64,000 nt of DNA from Stichopus chloronotus (taxonomy: Eukaryota > Echinodermata > Holothuroidea > Aspidochirotida > Stichopodidae), in contig SFZH01000008.1 of NCBI GenBank assembly GCA_021234535.1, positions 2,976,001 to 3,040,000 of the forward strand, read 5' to 3'. Every line of letters starts with the position of its first letter. The first letter of the stretch is position 1. A program made the position numbers and the translations under genes. Of the stretch, positions 27,101 through 34,613 are shown in pieces. The notes below the pieces were generated by a model. That model did no database searches, was not told the DNA's origin, and saw only the letters and a list, made by a program, of their open reading frames with translations.

Positions 27101-30100
27101 TTTATCTGAATTGGTGTGTGGTGTAATTATGAAGGTTTCATGCAAAAACAGATACATATGCAACTACAATGATCAAGGTGTTAATGGCCAATTGACACTA
27201 TAACTAAATAAAAACAAGAAATGAAGGGGGTACTCAAGTGAGTGGAACTCCCATGTCTGGGATGGTCCAACAGCAACAATGCAAAAACAAAATGTCCAGC
27301 TACAAAAATCCCAAACACTAGAGTTTCAGCAGTTTCCCAGTTGATAAAACTACCAGAGTCATTCATAGCTAGTGCTGTTGTTTCTCAGTGAAAGCGGAAG
27401 TATCGTAACCACGTCCAACCCAGGCAGTTGACATCAAACTGGAAACAGTGAATACTATAAGGTTCCAGATACATATCATATGTTCTAGAACAATGGGACC
27501 CTCAACATCCTTTAAAAACAGTGCAACACCAGCTCAGTGGTATGAACATCAGGTAGCAAATCTGCACTCCTTGTAGATTATGTGTGTAACAACAATAACA
27601 ACTGGTTTTTGTGGTATTTCAAGTGTCCATACAATCATGTTAAATTAAAGTAGCAGCCCAGGCAATTATCTTCAAGAGTTCATAAGGCATCTTGTATAAT
27701 CTATGAGGACTGTCAATTACTCAAGAACGGTTGCAATTATTCGAAAAAAATTCAAGCAACTCTGCTCAAATATATAGAGAAATATTAAATTATGGACTTC
27801 TGAGGATAATAGACTACAACTTACAAACAATGTCCGAGACTCTATGCTTGCCACTGTGGAGTCAGCCGATAAAATTGGCTAGGTCTCTCCAATTTTAACT
27901 GTAGGAATCCTCCAATAAAAGTGTTCCTTCAAAACTAACAAATTTTGATGCAAAAATAAAGCAGCAATGTACAGACTTCTAAAGTGCAAGCAAACAGCTA
28001 TAGACACTATTTACAGTGACGGAATCAAGTTAATGCAAGAAGTGATGCCTGAGCAGTGACTGTTTGTAATCACTTTAGCCCCTTTTACCTAATAAATCCA
28101 AATAATTATAATGGGATGGTATCTATGCCATAACATATTACTATGGAAACATAGCCACAGTATTATAATGATTCTATGGAGTGAACTTAACTGGTATCCA
28201 TCCACTCTACAGTACTAGTGCCTGGAGACAGACTGTAGCTGCAAGTAAATCCTTCCAGACTACATTTAGAGATATCCCATAATAATACTTCTGGCTGATC
28301 GTCAAATACTCCCTCTACCCAAGGATAACCTCTGTGCCTCAGAGTAGGTCATGCCAACTACTGACCAATCGGTGTAGAAATTACTTGCTACATATTCAGC
28401 TTAAGTTGCAGATGAACTGACACACTTAAAAGCCTTGTACCAGCAATTATTTCATTTGTTTACTTGAAACTGTTTTGTTTACTATCTGTTATCAATCCCA
28501 TTTATCACTGTCCCATTACCCTGTCAGAGTTCTCACTCCTCTTCACATAAGCATACCCTAGGGTAGCATTGACTGTTGAAGGAGCGAGAACTGAAACCAC
28601 CTGCCCCTTATTAATAGACTAACATGGTGAGAATATTATGAGATGCCAAACCCCGGCACTGAATGTACATGACGACCAGGAAAATGAACTCACCCAGCCA
28701 CAAGAACACAACTAAGATCAACCAAGTGAAAAAGAAAGTTATAACTGCTCACACAAACAAATTCTGAAAAATGTATGCATTATCCAAGATTAAATAGACT
28801 ATTTAACAAACATAATGTTGATGTTGCATGAAACAATCTAACCAGTATTTTCTCATGGTTACATATGATTGAAGATACTGTCAAAAAAAAATTTATAACT
28901 TACAGTTCAAAAATGTGTAAATGTAAGGATCTTATCTCATTTCTAATCAAATCTGGCAAGGCAGACATAACATTAGTGGTCATGTCCTCCAGCTGTAATC
29001 CTAAGAACAAACACTCAATAGTTTGATGCCTCCAGTTCTCTATATTAAAAACTTGTCTCTCATGGATAAACATTTTTCAAGAAATTGGAGGCAGTGTTCT
29101 CTACAAGAGGTTTTATGTGGGTGGCCTGTCCCTAAGTAAATAATTTTCGCCCACTTGAAATAGCAATTGCCTCCCCAAAATATTCTGCCTTCCCAAAATA
29201 TTCTGCTCCCCATAAGCTCCATCCATCCTACAAAAAAGGTTGATAGTAGGCTACTGCTTTTTCAAGTGGACCAAGACATTATTTCAAAGTGGCACCATAT
29301 TTGTCATTGAGCAGCTCAATCATCAAAATTATTTGTCTCCCTCCAATCCCCTCTCCTGGGGATCATTTTGTCATGGCACCATAGGTGCTTCAAGGGGGGC
29401 ACCTTCCTCTTTGAAAATCTGTGGAGAACACACTGGTGAAAGAGATCCTGGATTATTGTTGCTCTAGAAGGGAAAGTGTTAAAATAAAAGATCAATTTCT
29501 TTAGATTTACCCAGTGTTTTACCCAGTGTTTTGAGAAGTTAACCAGTATGGGAGAAAGGTCGGGGGAGGGGGGGGGTGGTGGACCAAGGGTAGATGGGAG
29601 TAGTGTTTAAACCTCTTTCCATGAGTCATACATGTCTTCCTTTACATCTTCCGCCTCTCTCTTCCCATCCTCAGATTCAAACTGCAGTACTCATCCCCAC
29701 AGAGAAGTTCAGTTTCTCCTTCAGGAAGCGAAGTTACGGCGGCAGTGATGCATCCAGGACCACGCTGTGGTTGTGCAGCTCCGACGACAAGAGCACGGAG
29801 ATCACGATCGTCGGTTTCCAGCCGATCGCGGTACAAGAGACATTCCAGCTGGAGGAGAGGCAGGTGCTGTGTATGGAGTACGTACCAAGTTTCAACTGGG
29901 ACAACGTACCCTTCAGCGAGTGCCACGGGCGCAGGGAGTATGTCTTCAAAGGACCAACCGTGTGGATGGGATGCAAGAGTGGAAGGTGAGATCAACATCT
30001 ACTCTAGCAGTCAGTCAAATCCGGTGACTTAGAAGCTGTTTGGAAAACAGTCCTATCTTAGTCTGTCTAAGTTAGATGTAGCTATTGGGGAAATGGATTA

Positions 30101-32750
30101 TTGAAAGGAAGGCAGAGGCGTATCAGATGCCTTGGAAATGTGTAAAGGGATTGGGAGAATTGTAAATCTCTGAATAACACATGTAAGATGCCTTCATAAA
30201 ATGGAAGAGGGTTGGGAGATTTTCATCTCTCAGTTGCAGTTAATAACATATCGGTCATCTTCATAGTATGCAAGTCAAATTGGGAGAATCATAGCTCAGT
30301 TTAATCAGTCAAGTAGAGACTACTGGCTTTTGGTTGTGTGATGCCAGGTAAGAGACACATAAGAGGCAGGAAATGTTATAAATGATAGATCGGGGGGGGG
30401 GGTGGGCGGTGAAGAATCACCAGTAGTCATCTGTGAATTATACCTTATTTGTATCTGCCATGAAATCCATGCTACCAGCTGTGTAGAATGTTTGTAGTTG
30501 GATAAGTTCATCAAAATAGGCAAGTGCTTAAAAACCAAAAGTTTTCACTGTGTTGGACATGAGTGTGAGTGTTTGTGCATGGTATCTCTGTGAAGCGAGT
30601 GATAAGTGGGTTTTTAACATTTTGCGAGAAAAAAAATGTAAATTTGTATTGAACTATTTGCATACAGGTTAAAAGTTTTTGCAACAGAACATTAATTAAT
30701 GTGGTTAGTAAAATTGACCAGGTTATTTTTCATATTGCTAATAGTATTGTCATTGCCTTTCTGCATGTAGTTAAAGCCAAGCAACACCCTATATACCAAG
30801 CTTATTAAATTTTGCAGGATATGTATTTATGAGGTCAGACAAAGTGACAAGTCCCACTACACAGCTACGTTTCAAGTTTCTCATCCCATTCTGGATTTCA
30901 AGTACATGAACAACAACCTTTTTGCTGCCCTTTCCAATGGATCGGTTATGGTCTACACCAGATCTTATGGTGAGTACTTTGCTGTGCTCTGTGGGACAGC
31001 TTCTTATTTGCAAGGTACAACCTGTTTGCTGTCCTCTGTATAATAGATCAGAAATGGTCTGAAGTTGAAAGTGTTGTTAAGCTATTGTCCTTTTGTGGTA
31101 CTGCATCTCTCTTGAATAAAGCCTGTTTGCTGCCCTCATAACACATATTTACTCCAACAATTTGTGAGTGATTTGCTCTACCTTTTTGTCACTGATCAAC
31201 CTATGTCGGATCTCAAGGATTTGTATTCTTGTCTGCTGTTTCACCTTGTTGTTTGATATGGCAGCATCACTCATAATTAACATTAAAAGTACTCTTTTGT
31301 GGTATCTGTTAAACATTTTAGGATTATACTTTTCATTTTCCTTAAAAAAGAGGTCATTGGCTGCTTCTTTGAAGTTGATGCTGTTTGAAGAAGCATGTTC
31401 TGTTCCTTTACTCTTCTGTCCTTTGCAAATCTGTTTTCAGATGGCCAGTGGGGTGTGAAAGATGGCAGGCTGATCGAGCTGGATACCATGGCCTGTACCA
31501 GCCTGCTCGCTGTTCAGTCCACCATGTGGTGCGGATGTGGGAATAACATATTTATACTGGAACCAGAGAACAACTTCAGAGTGGTAGGTGGTATTAATCC
31601 TCTGGCTCTGCTGGTGGTGAGGGTTAGACATTAGACATGGTGAAGATCGAAATGTCTTGGAGGCTGCAAGACAACAATATATCCAGTCATAGTAGCAGTA
31701 GCTTTGTTTATGTTCTTGTTGGTTACAATATTAGAAAGCTGGATTTTGTTAAGTTCCGTTATTTTTTAGGTCTTATTGAAATGGATTTAGACTGCTATGG
31801 GCATTACATGGTACTAAGGGTACGATGGTTCAGCATTACATGATGCTGAAGGTGTCATGAATTTAACTGTACCCCTCAAATGCAACATAAGAAAAATAAA
31901 AAACAGTAAAAATAATCAGGACTGCAGTCACCTTTGGTGGAAATTTTGGTGCTGCCGATAACCTGCTCTTTGAAAACATACCTTAGTGAGATAGTTAGAA
32001 ATTAAAGGTACCTTTTGAAATTTTGAAATCTGCAGGTCACAAAATTATGGTAGATTGATGTCACTTTATCAGTGTCCAATGCTGCAAAAAGGCAGTCATT
32101 ACATTAATTAGACATGTACAAAAAAATTTGGAAACAGGACAAATGTAGTCATTTTTTTCTCCCTCAGGCCAGTTTCGAGGCGCACCAGGATCCTAGGCAG
32201 AATGTCCGTCAGCTGGTCATAGCTGGTATCGGAGTCTGGGTGGCTTTCACCGCTTCGGACACAATACGACTCTTCCATGTGGAAACTTTACAAGTATTGC
32301 AGGATATCGGCGTCAGTAGTCCTGTTAACCGGATGATAGCAAGTAAGTATTACCAAAAAATAAAAAAGCCTCCCACCTAACTGAAAGAGCATTCTCCAGT
32401 GATTTTGAAACTCTCATTCTTGTAAGAGTATACTCTTCTTGTTAAACTGTACTTTTCTACATTCAGAATCCAGAACTACCATACTGACGACAGTGAAGTG
32501 GATACTGTTAGCTTAGGCAGTTGGGGAATCCCCTGGGTTAAGCTTTGGTCAGTTAGGAATCCCCTGGGTTTAGCTTAGGCATTGGGGGAATCCCCTGGGT
32601 TTTTTTCTTTACTGGTGTGTGTTAGCGCTACATGTATGACTAACACACTTAGTGCTCTCATCATCCCTAGCACTCCTCATATGAGCATTTGGCATTGCGC
32701 TATTAATCTTTGGAACTTATAAAACCTACGACAGCTCTCAGTTTAACAAT

Positions 32751-32782
<32 letters not shown>

Positions 32783-34613
32783 CCCTTGTTTTTGGGTGGG
32801 ATCGAGGACCGAAATAACATATTTTAGGTCCTTTGTAGAAAATTCAATAGATTTCTCCGGTCCTCTCAAGATTAACAATAGACAGTCTATTGTTAAGGTT
32901 AGGGTTGAGGAAGAAAAAAACAAGAGAGCACAATGAGGTCCCGGGAATGAATGGAAAACAAAACTGCGTGTGTGTGTGAGATGAAGAGAACAGGTGGCAT
33001 TGTTGTTGTTCTTTTTCATGTGTTTGATTTTGTACTGCTGTTTACTTGCTGCATTATTTACCTACTCTGAATACTCCAGAGAGTTACAGCAGTTCATTAA
33101 GCCTGAGAGGGTTTGTGGTTCTACTTAATTTATGCCATACTATTGTAAAAAGACACGTGTTGGATTGACTATTTGCTAACGTTCCTCCTACTGCTTATCA
33201 AGGGATTTCCATTTTGTCCACTTTATTCTGCCATATACTTCACTTAAGAAGCTCACTCTGTGGGAAGGGTTTGGAAGCTTGTTATTCTATCTAAAAGCCT
33301 TTACCAATGTGTTTTTGATAGTTTTTGAACTTTTATAACTGGGATGCTATTTTACAAGTTATAAAGATGAGTCTTTTAATCTGTTACATATTTTTGGAAT
33401 AGCTTGAATTAAACTTTGTAACCACTTACAGTCCACTTTCAACCCATCCATCAGCTCTTCCCCCAGAACAATTGGTCTTTTTTGCCTCCTCCTTCTTTTT
33501 TTGTAGGAAACCCTTTTTCTGCTTGTCAGAGTTTGGCCTTTTTTTTGATACTCAAAATCCTTTAGTTGAAAGAATTCTGCTCCCTTTCTTTTCAGGCCTC
33601 AAGCAGAAACAGTCTCTGTTGTACGTCACCCAACCTGTCTATGTCACCACTTTCTTGGCCTGTCATGGATCTCTTTGGGTCGGCACCAACACCGGCGTGA
33701 TCGTAAACTTTCCTCTGCCGAGACTGGAAGGTGTCCCCCTGGTCAATGGCCCCGCCATGGTGGCTTACCATGCCCATTACAGTCCCATTCGTTTCCTGAC
33801 GGCAATGGAAATACACCAGCAGCACGATAAAGTCATGTATTCATCCACCGAAGATGACACCAAAAGTAAGTCAAGTATGAAACAAAAAAGACCCATAGAC
33901 ATTTATCTGAAATAGTCATTCGCTTAGGATTTTGCCATGAATTGATTCTGAAGTGCAAATTTCCTTTTGGTTACAATGCAGTTCAGAGGTGGCTCACACG
34001 CTCCTGTTGAACTGTGAGAAACGCTTAAAGTTCGTGGGTAGTGGCTGATACATCTATCCATCTATCCATATTACAATCATCAGCATTAGTGGTTGTTGTC
34101 AAGGCTACCAAGTCTTTGCTGATTAGTCATCAGATGTGACAGGGATAGAATTATTAGCAGACTGCAAGCATAGACCTGTCCCACTCTGGCTGATGCGATT
34201 ATTCTTTTATAAATACAGAAATTGCTGTAAAGTCTTTCTAATTTAGTATCCTTCAACATTTTTCCCTTCCAGGCGAGGTGTCCTCAGTGTTCTCAGAACG
34301 CATTCCCCCTAGCACCCGGGGCAAGTCAACAGATAAGGTCTCCTCTGCGATGTCCCCTATGACAGATTACTTCTCGCTGACCCCACACGACACAGAATCC
34401 AAGCCTTTGCCAGGAGAGGTCGAGGCGGACGAGGAGGTGTCTTCCGCCCACGAGGCAGAAGAGGATGAAGAAGAAGAGGAGGTCTTCGCCAAGATAACCA
34501 GCACCACATCTTTGGTCATCAGTGGAGGAGAGGGACACAGCTACCTGATGAGCGATTCAACAGACGGGAAGAACAAAGTAGCCAACATACTCATGTGGCA
34601 GGTTTCCATGTGA
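16..34613 (+). CDS. ARHGEF10: ARHGEF10/ARHGEF10L-like Rho guanine nucleotide exchange factor, 3' part (18 exons, 933 aa)
   Basis: Joined exons: 16-195, 3327-3443, 4440-4532, 7684-7855, 9447-9500, 10248-10324, 21612-21703, 22249-22409, 22655-22761, 24743-24879, 25993-26084, 26613-26740, 29675-29985, 30818-30969, 31441-31583, 32168-32342, 33596-33865, 34273-34613. They total 2802 nt, all GT-AG, with no phase conflict and no internal stop. In fragment numbering, residues 1 to about 187 are the C-terminal two thirds of a RhoGEF (DH) domain, including KPIQRFPQF; about 232-430 form a PH-like domain; about 470-820 resemble the WD40-like propeller of this family; about 820-920 are a Ser/acidic linker, ending in ILMWQVSM. 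Vertebrate ARHGEF10 and ARHGEF10L are roughly 1280-1370 aa, so some 350-430 N-terminal residues should lie upstream. Family members load GTP onto RhoA/B/C in the cytoplasm. The fragment resembles both vertebrate paralogues, so the symbol denotes the family, not a proven orthologue. Confidence 0.93.
196..3326 (+). other. intron 1 of window, ARHGEF10-like
   Basis: No coding exon recognised. It carries a 142-bp tandem repeat just before exon 2. A segment at about 1740-1930 is rich in CAATTC motifs but has no clear unit. Confidence 0.8.
2750..3305 (+). repeat. four-copy tandem repeat, about 142-bp unit
   Basis: Units begin with tatattcag at about 2750, 2892, 3031 and 3177. Each contains TTCTCAACCTACTGTT and CATCATCAGTGCTTCTTTCA with scattered changes. 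The array ends about 20 bp before exon 2, so it supplies the sequence next to the acceptor. Confidence 0.8.
3327..3443 (+). CDS. ARHGEF10: ARHGEF10-like exon 2: DH domain
   Basis: The acceptor is ctctctgcag and the donor gtaagt at 3444; 39 codons, phase 0/0. It encodes [20 protein letters not shown], a near-signature stretch of the family that continues directly from the VFVAS end of the previous exon. Confidence 0.95.
3811..3940 (+). repeat. 30-bp minisatellite, 4.3 copies
   Basis: Units start at 3811, 3841, 3871, 3901 and 3931 (partial), with consensus ATCCTTTATTACACAATAGT followed by CACCATTGGT. The 30-bp period makes both strands look like repetitive open frames; neither is likely coding. 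Located in intron 2. Confidence 0.9.
4440..4532 (+). CDS. ARHGEF10: ARHGEF10-like exon 3: conserved DH helix
   Basis: The acceptor is ctccacag and the donor gtaagg; 31 codons, phase 0/0. It contains [17 protein letters not shown], the strongly conserved DH helix that packs against switch regions of the Rho GTPase. Confidence 0.95.
5213..7026 (+). mobile_element. copy A of a Helentron/HINE-like element with an AGGTCA-rich 145-bp array
   Basis: The left end is TTTTT plus GATTCCTTGCC (5218-5228). A GT microsatellite follows (about 5260-5305), then about eleven 145-bp units (starts 5316, 5461, 5606, 5751, 5896, 6041, 6186, 6331, 6476, about 6620, about 6755). The right end holds the reverse complement GACAAGGAATC (6992-7002), a perfect hairpin AAAGCC-TTTT-GGCTTT (7005-7020) and CTGGTT. 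Copies B and C share both ends, which sets the boundaries. Subterminal inverted repeats, a 3' hairpin, internal tandem repeats and no visible target duplication fit Helentron-associated elements; the class is inferred. It sits in intron 3 of the Rho GEF gene, in the sense direction. Confidence 0.75.
7684..7855 (+). CDS. ARHGEF10: ARHGEF10-like exon 4: end of DH domain
   Basis: The acceptor is atatcag and the donor gtaaaa. The exon is 172 nt, phase 0 in and 1 out. It encodes [20 protein letters not shown], matching the last long DH helix. The last ten or so codons are poorly conserved, so the 3' edge depends on the splice site and on phase agreement with the next exon. Confidence 0.9.
8639..9191 (+). 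repeat. 12-bp minisatellite, 41 perfect copies
   Basis: TTTACTCCCTGG repeats 41 times without a single change from 8684 to 9175. It is flanked by 11-bp variants (TTACTCCCTGG, TTTCTCCCTGG) on the left and TTACTCCCTGG on the right. The unit has no stop in any plus-strand frame, giving long artificial frames ([12 protein letters not shown]). It lies in intron 4. Confidence 0.97.
9447..9500 (+). CDS. ARHGEF10: ARHGEF10-like exon 5: 18-codon DH-PH linker exon, possibly optional
   Basis: A long pyrimidine tract ends in tttcag, and the donor is a consensus gtaagt. The exon is 54 nt, phase 1/1, so including or skipping it keeps the frame. It encodes [18 protein letters not shown], which I cannot match to vertebrate ARHGEF10. 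Joining exon 4 directly to exon 6 gives a linker closer to the vertebrate one, so this may be a cassette exon. Confidence 0.7.
10248..10324 (+). CDS. ARHGEF10: ARHGEF10-like exon 6: DH-PH linker / start of PH
   Basis: The acceptor is aatttgcag and the donor gtaaaa. The 77 nt convert phase 1 to phase 0, exactly what is needed to connect exons 4/5 to exon 7. It encodes [15 protein letters not shown], which looks like the first strand of the PH-like domain. Confidence 0.75.
10912..10917 (+). CDS. candidate 6-nt microexon (Asp-Asp)
   Basis: A strong pyrimidine tract (10861-10905) ends in aaatcag at 10911. Six bases, GACGAC, follow, then a perfect gtaagt donor at 10918. Phase 0/0 fits the junction between exons 6 and 7, where it would add two aspartates. 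Nothing but the paired splice sites supports it. Confidence 0.35.
11204..11540 (+). repeat. degenerate tandem repeat, about 68-bp unit, 5 copies
   Basis: CTTCTTTCTTTGTGGG-like segments start at about 11205, 11272, 11341, 11406 and 11482. Each is followed by GTCAAACTC, GACCCATT and AGAGGGATGTTAG. Period is about 65-76 bp. Confidence 0.75.
18682..18765 (+). CDS. candidate 84-nt cassette exon, Lys-rich
   Basis: The acceptor is ctttttgtag at 18681 and the donor gtattt at 18766. The 28 codons are open in phase 0/0, compatible with the exon 6 to exon 7 junction, and encode a Lys/Gln-rich peptide beginning [15 protein letters not shown]. No vertebrate counterpart is known to me, so it would be an optional insertion ahead of the PH-like domain. 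Confidence 0.4.
19130..19500 (+). repeat. degenerate G-rich tandem repeat, about 60-65-bp unit
   Basis: About six copies of a purine-rich unit built from GGAGTGGTGGTG, TACATGAGTCAGGA and GGTTGGAAG modules, diverged and unevenly spaced. It gives the plus strand an unusual G/A bias over 370 bp. Confidence 0.65.
21612..21703 (+). CDS. ARHGEF10: ARHGEF10-like exon 7: PH-like domain
   Basis: A 300-nt T-rich stretch ends in ccctttag at 21611; the donor is gtaagt. The exon is 92 nt, phase 0 in and 2 out. It encodes [16 protein letters not shown], the conserved second and third strands of the ARHGEF10 PH-like domain. Confidence 0.94.
22249..22409 (+). CDS. ARHGEF10: ARHGEF10-like exon 8: PH-like domain
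   Basis: The acceptor follows an 18-base T run (gctatcag) and the donor is gtaaat. The exon is 161 nt, phase 2 in and 1 out. It encodes [16 protein letters not shown], corresponding to the family's KWSVPL strand, then a variable loop. Confidence 0.92.
22655..22761 (+). CDS. ARHGEF10: ARHGEF10-like exon 9: PH-like domain
   Basis: The acceptor is gtgtaacag and the donor gtgagt. The exon is 107 nt, phase 1 in and 0 out. It encodes [19 protein letters not shown], matching the conserved helix that starts LYQDLQ in vertebrate proteins. Confidence 0.93.
24265..24488 (-). mobile_element. probable tRNA-derived SINE remnant
   Basis: The minus strand from 24486 reads GGGTTGACTTGGTGGTTAGA then GCATCTGACT, resembling a tRNA 5' half with an A-box. 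Further on it has TCGGATGGGGACACTAAA and, at about 24275-24290, GGTTCAACCC, a B-box-like motif. B-box spacing is longer than in a tRNA, so this may be a rearranged or internally expanded copy. No tail or target duplication was identified. It lies in intron 9. Confidence 0.45.
24743..24879 (+). CDS. ARHGEF10: ARHGEF10-like exon 10: PH-like domain
   Basis: The acceptor is gccttcag and the donor gtgagt at 24880. The exon is 137 nt, phase 0 in and 2 out. It encodes an [19 protein letters not shown] helix and a KIQLSLP strand, both recognisable in the family. Confidence 0.92.
25665..25812 (+). CDS. candidate alternative terminal exon
   Basis: The acceptor gttcccgtgcag at 25664 joins exon 10 in the correct phase (2) and opens 49 codons starting [16 protein letters not shown], ending at a taa at 25810-25812. 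I see no convincing donor that restores the main frame. If used, it would truncate the protein inside the PH-like domain. Exon 10 to exon 11 is the better fit to the family. Confidence 0.3.
25993..26084 (+). CDS. ARHGEF10: ARHGEF10-like exon 11: end of PH-like domain
   Basis: The acceptor is ccattgcag and the donor gtaagt at 26085. The exon is 92 nt, phase 2 in and 1 out. It encodes [20 protein letters not shown], matching the strand and C-terminal helix (KESWV in vertebrates) that close the domain. Confidence 0.94.
26613..26740 (+). CDS. ARHGEF10: ARHGEF10-like exon 12: linker into the propeller
   Basis: The acceptor is gtttgctag and the donor gtaagt. The exon is 128 nt, phase 1 in and 0 out. 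It encodes [10 protein letters not shown] and then [15 protein letters not shown], matching the family's GWFC and PLLVGHMPV region. Confidence 0.93.
26741..29674 (+). other. intron 12, ARHGEF10-like: nothing recognised
   Basis: No exon, element or clear tandem repeat was seen in these 2.9 kb. Short inverted CCCAAAATATTCTG duplications occur near 29175-29210. Confidence 0.6.
29675..29985 (+). CDS. ARHGEF10: ARHGEF10-like exon 13: start of the propeller-like region
   Basis: The acceptor is catcctcag and the donor gtgaga. The exon is 311 nt, phase 0 in and 2 out. It includes [27 protein letters not shown] and [11 protein letters not shown], which line up with successive propeller strands of ARHGEF10. 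It is more GC-rich than the neighbouring introns. Confidence 0.94.
30818..30969 (+). CDS. ARHGEF10: ARHGEF10-like exon 14: propeller blade
   Basis: The acceptor is attttgcag and the donor gtgagt. The exon is 152 nt, phase 2 in and 1 out. It encodes ICIYEVRQ and [15 protein letters not shown], a typical GxV-x-VY blade strand. Confidence 0.93.
31441..31583 (+). CDS. ARHGEF10: ARHGEF10-like exon 15: propeller blade
   Basis: The acceptor is ctgttttcag and the donor gtaggt. The exon is 143 nt, phase 1 in and 0 out. It encodes [14 protein letters not shown] and [15 protein letters not shown], equivalent to the LWAASGGQVFII strand of human ARHGEF10. Confidence 0.94.
32168..32342 (+). CDS. ARHGEF10: ARHGEF10-like exon 16: most conserved propeller segment
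   Basis: The acceptor is ctccctcag and the donor gtaagt at 32343. The exon is 175 nt, phase 0 in and 1 out. It encodes [12 protein letters not shown] and [15 protein letters not shown], among the best conserved stretches of the C-terminal half. Confidence 0.96.
32508..32603 (+). repeat. 31-bp tandem repeat, 3 copies, each with an NF-kappaB-like site
   Basis: Units contain GGGGAATCCCC at 32523-32533 and 32585-32595 and the variant AGGAATCCCC at 32555-32564. Each is followed by TGGGTT and preceded by AGCTTAGGCA-like sequence. Located in intron 16. Confidence 0.8.
33596..33865 (+). CDS. ARHGEF10: ARHGEF10-like exon 17: last propeller blades
   Basis: The acceptor is tcttttcag and the donor gtaagt. 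The exon is 270 nt, phase 1/1. It encodes [20 protein letters not shown] and then [14 protein letters not shown], matching the family's VGT-G-PVPRLEG and YHAHNSPVKF motifs. Confidence 0.96.
34273..34613 (+). CDS. ARHGEF10: ARHGEF10-like exon 18: terminal coding exon
   Basis: The acceptor is cccttccag; the tga stop is at 34611-34613. The first 60 residues are Ser/Thr/Pro-rich and probably disordered. An acidic run ([12 protein letters not shown]) follows, then [13 protein letters not shown] and a C-terminal ILMWQVSM. Vertebrate paralogues have the same order: variable linker, VISGGQG-like strand, WQ-P end. The final strand probably closes the propeller. Confidence 0.95.

Noticed and set aside
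29642..30032. Other frames of 80-118 codons overlapping exon 13 on both strands
   Set aside because: They are shadows of a GC-richer coding exon; only the frame continuing exons 12 and 14 shows family motifs.
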